Shown here one piece after another: positions 1-64,000 of a DNA stretch of 64,000 nt. Made by a program: the position numbers and the translations under genes. Position 1 is the first letter of the stretch, and every line of letters begins with the position of its first letter. The notes under the pieces are model-generated. The model was not told where the DNA came from, searched no databases, and saw only the letters and a program-made list of their open reading frames with translations. The stretch lies in NCBI GenBank assembly GCA_020746105.1, contig CM036622.1:39099477-39163476 (forward strand). The letters run 5' to 3'. Source of the DNA: Trogon surrucura. Taxonomy: Eukaryota; Chordata; Aves; Trogoniformes; Trogonidae.

Positions 1-1865
1 ACAGAGCATCACTCACCCCAGCCAGCGCCTTGAGAGCTGGACACCTTGCTACCAAGATTTCCGCTATTGCTTTGTAAAATTAGGAAGTATTATGTGTGGT
101 ATTACCTATTTATAGAAGTATCTTATACTCCTTTTTGTATGGTGACACAGCATTTCACTTTGAGACTTTGCAGGAGTGAATATTCTTGCATGAAAGAGAA
201 ATCCTATGGATTAACATTTCAATCAATTAGAATAAAATTAATATTGTTGCCTAGTAATCTGTTGTACTGTAGGAAAGCATAAAAAGGTAGCAGCTGTTCA
301 AATTTTAGTTAGCTATTCTTCCTTTTACCAAGATAATGATACTCCTTCTACAGACTTCATATACACCACAGAGCAAATCGATATAATGGCAATCTGCATT
401 GGCTCAATTGCTATAGTCTCTTCCACCTGTATTATGCTACAACATATTTTAAATGCAGATGCATATCTTTACTTAGCATTTTGCAATGGAAGGTTATGCT
501 TTAAATAACATCTTCCAGTCTACTATAGCTTTGAGAAACTGCTGTTCTGGATTAATTCCCTATTAAGTGTTGATATTCTTACTCACAAAGGCAATGCCAT
601 CGGAATGCATATTGCAGTTCCCCTCATATTTTATGAGCTTAAGTGCGTTTATTTTAATCTTTATTTTTTTATTAGCTAAGTATCTTAAAGTTGGTTTCAA
701 GCATCACCAAATTTCTTTTGCCAAAAGGAAAGATAATACTGCAGTTTAGGTTGTGTATCATTGATCCACCAACATTTTATTCTTGGTGAAATTAATTCCG
801 TTTTATGGGAGCCCACACATTTTCCATGTTTAACTCCTGACTGTGCACTTGTTAAAACTACTTATTAAATAATTAAAATGCACTATAATAGCGGCATTCA
901 TAGCTTCATTTTCAAGGTGAAAACTTATCTTCCCATTCAGATGTTCTCTTACCGTGTCATATGTAATCCAAATTATCCAAGATTCATATTTGGTGGTAGT
1001 TATTCCTGTGGAACTCCTAGAGTATTGCATGTGGTGACTTATTCTCATCTAAAAATAGTGAATAAATAATAAAGGAAAAAGCAAATACCTCTGCTCTGCA
1101 GACCTCTGCAAAACAAACAACAAAGAACCCCCTGTGTGTGTAATAATAAATATTGTTGAATTGCGGGAGTCGTTACCTCGTATTTCGTGTAGCTGCAGTT
1201 CAGTTAATTGGACTATCTTGTGCATTTTATAATTGTAAGGGGTTTTTTTAGTTATGCACAGATCCTTGTGGATCTATCACAGTATTTTTGAGATGCAGTT
1301 CACATGAACTGTATCCAGTAGAGCACATGTAAGGAGCAGAATGTATTCGCATTTCGGAAGATTTTAGTGAGTTCAGAGAAGCGGGGGAGTTTGAGAAGTA
1401 GTATATTTTGTTTTAAGTAGAGAACTGAATATAATGGAATAAGAAAAAAAGATCGTTACAGAGCTGTAAGAATTGTTGCAGTGGGTAGGAACAGATCAGA
1501 AGAAATCTCTGGTGTCCACCAAGGTGAAACATCAAGGCAGAACAAAAGTAGCTCTCATGTGTGAGGGGAAAAGGCTGTGAAGCAGAAAAAAAATAAAGTT
1601 GCTGAAATGGATGGAAATAACAGCCAGGGAGAAACATGAATTTTGTGGAGGAAAGTTTCTGTTTAAGTACTGTGGCATTTTAATAATTTGCAGGGCATAA
1701 TAATTTTCATGCATTTTTGAATATTATCACAATTCTTCATTGCCCTAATAACATAGTACAGTGATTAACTGCAGGGAAGAATTACACAAAATGACTTGGC
1801 GGCAAATTAAAAATAATAACAAAATACATTACTTTTTTGTTTTCTTCTTTTTTTTTTATCTGTAG
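1..1865 (+). other. CACNB2: CACNB2 intron (3' part), upstream of first visible exon
   Basis: AT-rich non-coding sequence ending in a T-rich tract and TCTGTAG acceptor just before 1866. I searched it for the conserved preceding exon (first half of SH3) and for known alternative first exons and saw neither. Short open frames here have no recognisable product. Confidence 0.8.
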
Positions 1866-31826
<29,961 letters not shown>

Positions 31827-34400
31827 CTTTTGCCTCCGGCAGTCTTGTGTTTCTCTGAAGTCTTGTAACAATGCCCCTTGAAAAATATCTTTGGGTTCTT
31901 CATTGCAGAACGTATGGTATCCTTCTGTATGCTGATTTGTATTGCTGTTGCTTGCATAGCAATAGCATGAAATAGGATATTCATATACTTATATTTTTGG
32001 TTAGTGCTATATTAATTAGCGTAGTACAACTGCAGAGTTCCTGTGTTGTACTATGCCATTTTTCGAGCTGTTTTTTGGTAGCTGCCACTTGAACAATATC
32101 TGCTGCCATCAAGGTGTTGTTAGTGTTTTTTTTTAAAAAAGGTACATTTGATGTTTAATAACTTCCCATGTATTCAGCAAGCCAGAATCAGCACATAAAA
32201 AATTTAAAACTTTTTGTCTGCTCTGATTTTTAATTTGTATGCACTTGTTTTGCATATTGATTTAAGAGCCACTGTCTGTTGCTTGTACCTCTGGTGGACT
32301 CCATTCGAAGACAGAATTCAGTCTTGCCTTACACACAGGGGATCATGAAGTCAAACCCTATTTTCTATGTACTGGTACTGTGTACTGTATATACAGTTTA
32401 TAAATGTTATTTCTGCAGACACCTTCTTACTATATAAGTTTGATCACACTGTTTTAGAGTCCTAATGCCAAGTCAGCAGATTTGCTTTTGAATTACTGGC
32501 AACTGGAACTAGCCTCATTTAGGAAATCTGTAACGGTATTCAATCTGAATACTTTTTTCTTCTGTAGCAGAAAGCTTATACTAACTGTAAATATGAATTG
32601 AGTGCTTGAGATAAAGGGTCTAACTCTTATACCTTACGCTGTCCTTGCAAACCCAATTTTGCATTTTAAATTTATGGTAAAGATAACAAACTTGCCACTA
32701 TAAATTATTCTTCTCTGTACAGGCCACAAGATTGCAATGGGCACAGCTTAATATTTGTTCTGTTGTCAGAATAATCGAGCACACGTGACAGGTGTGTGTA
32801 TGTGAGTGGGTGAGTGGTGGATGGGCGTGCGTGTGCGTGTGCACGTTAGGCAGCAAAGTGCGAGAATCTGCTGAGGAAGATAAAGGCCCAACAAGTCCGT
32901 TTCTGCGTTCTGCCTATTAATTTAAAGATCCAAATCGCAGTCAGGAAATATGAGGGAGTTTACTGACCCGGGTAATTGAGAAAGCATAAATCTGCTGGCT
33001 CTTTGTGGAGGCTTCAGGAGAGTAAAAACAGGCAAATGTTACTGTGAGTGTTTCACTGGAAATGTAAAATCTTTGTGGTTTAGAGTATTTGTTTTAGTAC
33101 GAAAAGTTTACACAGCTTGTGGAGAGTTATTTTGTTGGAAAAATAAATTTTTGTAGCTCCTCCACTTTTTCTACACTTGCCAATTCCTCTGCATCCTCAC
33201 GTTGCAGCCAGCTCACTGCTCTTCCCTCACCTAAGCTGTTGTGCTGCTGGTGAGAGCTTAGAAAAATGACTGTGACAAAATACTCTGTTACGAGCTTGCT
33301 AGAGAAAATGCATTGAAATCAAAGGGAGTGAACACAGTTTGTTTTGCATTGAACGCCTGTTGCACTGGTAAGTGGGGGGAAATCCGCTAATATTTTGGAC
33401 TACAGGTTCCATACCCTTGCCTAGTGTAAAAGCTGTTCTGCATCACATATATTCTTTGTAGTAATTCTAAGAACGAAATACTTTTTGTATTTCACTGTAA
33501 ATAGCACATTATATAAAGACTGTAGTGGGTTAATAATTAATTTATCTGGAAGTTCTTTTTATTTATTATTTTAATTCTGGGAATATCAGCGTTGCCTGAT
33601 TTTGAATATCATTTTAGTGAAATGGGTAAGGTACATGGCAGGTGCATGTTTTCTCCCATCTCCTGTTCCAGCATCCAAGTAATTCAGTTTAACTTCCTTA
33701 AACATACTCTGTCCTTCCTCTTCCGCCCCTCTCCCTCATGCTTTGTATGCGTAAGAGTGTGAGGTTCTGCTGCCAGGAATCTGGCCGTTCCTCCCAGTGC
33801 TGCTGACTGTTGTGGTTATTCAAGGGTAGTATTTGGCTCAAAGCATGAACTGTGGGGAACACAAGGAAAAGGTATTTTTCTAGAAATAAAATTCTCAGCA
33901 TTTTTCTGGACATCACTAAATGACTTTGTAGGCAAAGGAAGCATAGGTAAGTAGATCTCTTGTATTATTAAGTGGATATCTAAAAGTATATAAACAGTGG
34001 CTTTTGACACTACAGGATTTTCAGGGTATTAGTGGAAAATGACAGTGAAAGACTTTGTTGTTTGAACCATATCAGATCACATGTAAATGGGAAGAGAAGT
34101 TATATTGTCCTGCTCTGTATAGCCTGGCTTTAGGTATTTTACCAACTTCAGTAAATGCTGTTGCTCCCTGCAAGTGTTACCTGACAGTTGTGTCCTCTGA
34201 GAAATATCTATGGATTCCACTTCAATACCTTGAATATTTTTTGTTCTTTTTCTTTTTTAACTTTTGCTCCAGAGAGTGTTTATTTCGCACCTTACTCAAA
34301 GAAATGTTTGGCAGAATTTCAAAGCAATGAGTAGCGTATGAAAACCATGGAGTAGGTAACCATGTATAGGCAAATATATGAGAAAATAAAGAGCGTAGTC
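31827..34400 (+). other. CACNB2: Probable CACNB2 3' UTR
   Basis: AT-rich sequence after the TAA with no recognisable coding. AATAAA hexamers lie at 33142-33147, 33885-33890 and 34385-34390. Any could end the transcript; the sequence alone does not choose. It includes a GT-rich alternating purine-pyrimidine tract at about 32789-32848. Confidence 0.5.
32789..32848. repeat. GT-rich alternating tract in the 3' UTR
   Basis: Imperfect TG/CG-rich run: GTGTGTGTATGTGAGTGGG, then GCGTGCGTGTGCGTGTGCAC. The second half is purine-pyrimidine alternating and includes CpG steps, which are rare in the surrounding sequence. Confidence 0.75.
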
Positions 34401-37400
34401 CACGTCCTAGTATTTTAAGTATGGCCTATATATTGATTTATGGAATAGAAATATCATTTTAAAAAGCATGTCCCAGTCCAAGTAATGAGATAATCATGTT
34501 TTGTATAGTGCTGCTAACTATGTACAGACGACATGCCACCACATGCATTTCTTAGGCAGACTCACTCAGTAGGTTTTTATTAGCCTTGCTAAGATACTTT
34601 CCTTCAATTATTGTTTTAAGAGTGACAAATCATTTGTAATGTGAGCTTGTACTACACATATTGCACAATATCACCTGCCTGCTGAGCACTACTTTGGAAA
34701 GCACTTTAAGAGAATTATTTCAATAAGAAGCTTTAAAAATGCTCCAACTGGAGGACATATCAAAGCTTGATGTGATGAAATGTCATCGCAAAGTTTTGCC
34801 AATAGAAAGTTTAATATTATTGTTTGCATTAGGATACTAATGAGTTCCTATTTCTGTATCTGATTTCAGGAGCTTTGAATCTGAGGAATGATTGAGGTCC
34901 CAGTGAGCTCCAGAGTCTCCTTATGTATGTGTGGTACAAAACAACTTGTAAAATTTCTATTCAAATGAGCTAAAAAGATGATAAAAATGGTGAGACAAGA
35001 GGAAAGGGAGGAAGATGAAATAGTTAAGTGATGCATAGGTCTTACCAGCTCTCACACTATATTTTTCTAAAGAATTTTAGTATACGGAAGGAATGGGATG
35101 CATTTTAACGTTTGTGTATATCTATCTATATATATATGTTAGATATGAACCTTATTTTTGTATGTATTTTCAAATGAATACACATCAGTGCTGCTCAGCA
35201 GCCTGATTCTATCCTTTATCAGTTGTTTAGTGTCACACAGACATCATGGAAGAATTCTCAAGAAGGGACTGGAAGGAAGCGAAACTTAACAGTCTCCAGA
35301 CCTGTTAAGGGACAGGACAATAGGGGTGGATAAGCAAAGGTTTGTGCACAAACGTAGCATCAGTAGGAATTAAGAGCTGAAAGAAACTATGTTTAAATCG
35401 ATCCATAAATTACTGCCTAGAAATCAAAATTTCTTCTATAATACTGATGAATTTATATTCTGTGTCTGACACTAGGAGTTCAGAGTTCCACACTTTTTAT
35501 TTTTCAAGGTGTAAAATTAAATACGTAGGTTCTCCAAAATGATTTGGCCTTAATGAATGAAGACTGGTTTTAAAGCCACACTGAGTTTGAGTGGAGCTCT
35601 TGTTTTCACAGGAATCTCTAAACTCTTACCCTATAGCCCTTTTTATAAATGGAGGATAAGGATATGAAATGCCATTCATCAAACCCTGGATAGAAGTAGA
35701 GACCTATTCTCACGTCTCCCTTTCTATCTGGTTACTCATCCTATACATGCAGTTCCTGCCCAAGTCAAATACCCTGCCCCTTAATACTTATTTTTATGAA
35801 TTTGTTAGTAATTATCATATTTAAGCTCCATTGGTTTGTAAAGTCCTATTCAGGTTCTGTGACACCTGCAGAAGTTTGAATGTGATCCGTTATCATTCCC
35901 TTAGCTGGAATGCAGTGAGTGGTCTGATAGCTTTAAATCAGTGTCACTCCAAAGTAAAAAGGTTAGAGTAAACCACCTCCTCTGTTAGTTCCTAAAGCAT
36001 CTTGGAGATTTTACTTGGTTTGTGGTTACATTTGACTTCTGATTGTTGTAACACATCAGGCTGAAAGCTAGTTCCCCAATACTTCTGACTTGAATTCTGT
36101 TCCACCCATGAAAATGAAGCACATTGCTAAAAAAAAAATAAATTATTACATAGTCTAGAGGAGGAACAGAGAAATTATTTTTTAGAGTGTAATATAACAT
36201 TTCTGGTGTATATTTACTTATATTTATTACTTTATTGCAGATCCTTCACCAAAATTTTAGTTCTTCTATCATCTGTAAAATACATGGATGCCATTTTTAT
36301 TGTGAATGTTTTTAATCAAATGTTACTCAATCGAATTTATTGCTGGCAATTTGTCTATAATTTATTTCACCACATTTATATAACAAACTGTTACATATGA
36401 GCTTGCAGTAGTTTTATAGACAGTTTCTTTTTATAACTTGCCACCCTAGAGATGTGTTCCTACGCAGCCCCAAAAAAGATTTGTATCAGATCTAATAGAG
36501 ATTAAGCTGGTTCTTCTAACTCATCCATATTATCTTTTCTTACTTTATTCTTACTAATTTTATCTGTCATGCTTACCTACTCTGCAGTGAATTCTAGCAC
36601 TACAAAATTGGATTTGCTCAAAAATTTTTTAGTCGTGAACAATTAAACATAAAAAGAAGGTTCTTTGTATTTTAAACTACCAACTCCAAAGTAATTTCTT
36701 GTTGATCACAGTCACCAGCCTATAGCTTTCTAAAATATTCCCTTTTCCTTAAAAAGCATATAAAATCCTACGATCTAACAGTGGGTGGACTCCATGACAC
36801 TGAAACAGGAAAAGGCTGTATAATAATTTCATACAATACTAGGCTGTCTATTTTAATATCTTTATATTGACCAAGATAAATATTTAGATTTGGCACTATT
36901 ACTAATCACTATTTCTGCAAATAGAGAAAACTACTTTTCGGACTTTCTTAAAGACAGGATCTGATTGCATGCCTAATCTATCTATTTTATAGGGTTAATC
37001 TTTCATTACAATGACAATAACTTTTTTAATTTAATATATAAATATATAGTATATATAAAAATATATACATAGTCAATTGTGCTTCAGCACCAAACACTGA
37101 AGCATAATGATTCAGTGTATAAAGCATTCTTATCAGAAAAGTAATCCTATTACATATTAAAAATATATATACACCATGCATCAACGTTGTGACAATGAGA
37201 AAGTATTCCTGCACTTCTGAAGACATAGTAAGGTTGGAAAAGAAGAAAAAAAAAAGGCAGCCATCTAACTTTAGCCATCTAATTTAGCTGAGCCTGTAGT
37301 CAAAGGAAGGACACCGGCTCCTTCAAAGGATGATTTGGAGCATCTTAGTTGAGTTTCTGGTATGAACTACCTGACGGAGAAGTCTCTTCCCTCCCCGCTC

Positions 37401-39537
37401 TTCAGTTACCAGCAGGGAGAGGGGAAACAGCCGAAGCTTATCCCTTTAATATGCTAAGTGTTCTTTTAAGTCTAGCAGTTGGCTTTTGCAGGAACAATTC
37501 TAGTAGCTGAAGTTCAGATATCAGTAATTTTTTTCAGGTGAAGTCTGGTATGCAGTTGCACTGGAATCAAATACAGGTTCCCTCTAAGAAACTCTCATAT
37601 AAAATCAAGTGAGATCACCTCCTTGAAAAGCCTGCTCATCGTTCAAAACTAAAGAAATCTGAGAAAGTCTCAACAAATCTCCCACTAAAAATTCAGCAAT
37701 CTTAATTCTTTGAAATTCAGCGTTGCACAAACCCTGCTACTGAAACTGGAGGCAAAGTTCCTTACTTTAAAAGCATACGCAAAATTCAGTATATAGTGTT
37801 GTGTGTGCTGATTAATGTTTACAGAATCTATAATCTGCAAAAAAATCCTTTTTTACTAGCACTGATTTAAAGATTTCAACATGTACTCAAAAGAGTAACC
37901 CCTTTTCTTATCAAGTAATTATTCTAGCCATATTAGACTAAAGAGAGTGTAGTTCATAGTATGAGCTTTTGTGATTCTAAATAGGATATCTCACCTACTC
38001 CTGATGAAACAAAAAGATTTTCAATCTTCTTTAGATGTACTGTGGCAAGAGGTGACCAACAGAATTAGCCAAGTAGTAGACAAAAATTGCATCTTCCTGT
38101 CCTGCTGGGGTAGGCCTTACAGGGGATGTGCTAGTCAACCTCGGCAGAGCAGAAGGGACACTTATTTTATTTACGAACAGTAGAAAAGATGTGATTTCAA
38201 AATATTTACAGCAAATGTAAGTAAACAACCAGACTACTGAGAAACAGAGCAAATGCAAAAGCACTTCTGACAGCATGAAGACAGATTATAAAAGGAGTAT
38301 TGCTCCTTTTAATCCAACCAAATAGTTATGCCTGAAAAGACACAGTTTTTAGATAATGCTTTTGAAAATCTGCAGATTGATGAGTAAGAGGAAAAAAAGG
38401 TGTCAGTTTACGTTTTTGAATTGTACTTACCTTTCCCCTCTAATTTTAGTGCTGCTGTCAGTTGCAGCAGTACATGAGAAATGAGAATACTGTTCAAACT
38501 GAGAACACGTCTGGAACTGAAGCAGAATTTTCAAATACATCTAACATCATTTAGATTATTAAAATTTTGAGCAGTGTATTAAGGCAGTTCTCATTAGCAT
38601 GCTTCTCCAGTTTCAATTTTTATATGATTTTAGCTGGCAATGCTTTCTAACCAATAAAGAGTTAATATTCTTAGTTGTTCAAAAGGTGATTTGCAACATT
38701 TCAGATGGTGTTATGCATTGTTTTCTGTCTTTTGATATATTAATCACAACTGTAGCCCCTTCTGTTGCAAATGTTTAATTTTAAAATTGTCACTTGTCAG
38801 ACAGTTCAATAGGCTATTTCAGAACCAATACAGTTTATGCATGGGAAGTTTGATGTTGAAACAATATTTATTTACATTCCCAGAGTAAGATGGTTTAATA
38901 TATTCATGCTGCTATAAAAGACGTGCTACAAAGCCTAATCGTATTTTGTGTATATACTATGTGTACAGAGAATCTTGCTTGTATTAAAATAAAAGAGAAA
39001 TGAGGTTCTAAGTATCAATATATAAAACAGTTCTTTGTAAAATGTTACAGTGTTTTGTGAAGCACTAATTAATGCAACATTAGCTATTGGTAAACCTCCA
39101 TAGAAGCTACCTTTTACGAAATTCACAGCGAGATTTCCCATCTATTTTATTTATATTTGCATTTCATAAAAGTAGCTTACTCCCCTTCCCAGAGAAACCC
39201 TGTTCCTACGCTTGCCACGCCGGGGAAGAGACTGACATGGGGAAAGGCAGAGCAGACTGCAGCACGAGTGACCGTGCTTGTCACTCATGCACTGACCTGC
39301 TGTAAATACAAAAACAAATGGAGACTTAAATCTGACGCTACCCTTCCCCCAACCATGACTTTCTTTCTGCAACCTGTGGCTCTTTCCCAGCGGAACAGCT
39401 GGCAGGTTTTATTGCTGCCATAGCAACCCTGCCGTCAGCCCGTTGGCTTGGCAACGTGCAGCAGTAAGAAACACACTTCACGTCTGAACTGTTCTTAGCC
39501 TCACTGAGGTATTTTTTCAGGTTCCATTCCTAAACGT
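34401..39537. other. Intergenic interval between convergent CACNB2 and NSUN6
   Basis: AT-rich with TA-rich simple stretches (about 35115-35140 and 37035-37070). No repeat family, RNA gene or coding exon recognised. It may include distal 3' UTR of either gene; an AATAAA at 38653-38658 on the + strand and several TTTATT hexamers on the other strand are possible signals. Confidence 0.6.

Positions 39538-39542
<5 letters not shown>
39408..39542 (-). terminator. NSUN6: Candidate NSUN6 polyadenylation signals
   Basis: On the - strand, AATAAA at 39537-39542 overlaps the NSUN6 stop codon, and a second AATAAA lies at 39408-39413. A GT-rich element (AGTGTGTTT, about 39469-39479) lies between them. Either could be used. 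Motif-based only. Confidence 0.45.
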
Positions 39543-63462
<23,920 letters not shown>

Positions 63463-63485
63463 CTTCCTTCGGTTTTAAAAATCTG

Positions 63486-64000
63486 CTGGTAAAGAAATTA
63501 AATAAGTAAAATAGAGGCTTTTATCATATTCTGCAAGTTTATAAACATACCGTAAGATGTACCAACAAACTAAGTTTCAGTTTCTGATTCTTCTGCTTTA
63601 AAAATACAATTTTCCCGTACTTAAAATTCCAGATATTGCTCAGGATATGACAGCAATGCTACTGTTAGTTACATTTCAGAATATATTCATTAATAAGTGT
63701 AGCACTGGTTTCCATGATGTCACATCCCTTCCAGCCATATCTTCGAAGTCTACTGTAGTTGTTTAAAATGCGAAGAAAGGGTCTAAATCCTGTCCTGTTA
63801 AGAGTTCTTCTAGCTACCTTTGGGGAGAACTTGCTGGACAGTCCTGGTACACATTCACAAAGGCTCCTCACAGAATCTAGCTTTGACTCTTCTAAGTTCC
63901 ATCTTTGAGATTCTCATTTAATTATATCATCATATCTGTTCATTTTTAGAGATAATCTTCTATTTTGTCCTTGTCAGATTTCTTTCTTGCAAGCTCAACT
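63486..64000 (-). other. NSUN6: Upstream region or 5' intron of NSUN6
   Basis: No CpG-island-like promoter is visible, supporting the idea that the promoter and first exon lie beyond 64000. A 68-codon open frame on the - strand (63665-63871) has no recognisable domain. Confidence 0.6.

Noticed and set aside
63665-63871. 68-codon - strand frame upstream of the NSUN6 start, as a possible N-terminal extension
   Set aside because: The NSUN6 N-terminus at 63462 already matches the known protein and the assembled length is exactly 469 residues; no donor would link this frame in phase.

Overview
This is a vertebrate, almost certainly avian, nuclear window. It holds the 3' part of one protein-coding gene on the + strand (CACNB2) and one complete coding region on the - strand (NSUN6), arranged tail to tail. 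Evidence for a bird is the density of CR1 LINE fragments with their octamer 3' tails (ATTCTATG-type), one LTR with the architecture of a common avian endogenous-retrovirus family, and moderate intron sizes. The CACNB2/NSUN6 convergent pair is the same order as on human 10p12, so this is conserved synteny. I see nothing bacterial, no CRISPR and no tRNA or rRNA.

Region by region. 1-1865 is the end of an upstream CACNB2 intron. 1866-31826 carries ten constitutive or alternative coding exons of CACNB2 plus a 20-nt alternative microexon. They encode the second half of the SH3 domain, the variable HOOK, the whole guanylate-kinase-like domain and the charged C-terminal tail (507 residues in the long form). 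The upstream exons (N-terminus, first half of SH3) lie outside the window. 31827 to about 34.4 kb is the likely 3' UTR. About 34.4-39.5 kb is intergenic or UTR. 39538-63462 holds all eleven coding exons of NSUN6 on the - strand. I assembled them by splice-site and phase reasoning into 469 codons plus stop, with every junction in phase. The window ends inside the 5' intron or UTR region of NSUN6.

Mobile elements: seven CR1 fragments. One is a 2.6-kb copy (about 51738-54338) whose ORF2 is still open from mid-endonuclease through reverse transcriptase to the stop. It sits inside an older retroviral LTR (about 51435-54700) in an NSUN6 intron, 113 bp from a splice acceptor.

The two genes do not form a pathway. 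CACNB2 is the cytoplasmic beta subunit of voltage-gated calcium channels. NSUN6 is a 5-methylcytosine RNA methyltransferase. I found no convincing undescribed biological system. The most informative observations are the strict one-of-two logic of CACNB2 exons 7A and 7B, the nested LTR/CR1 beside an NSUN6 exon, a stop codon embedded in a poly(A) hexamer, and an AT-rich perfect-arm palindrome.
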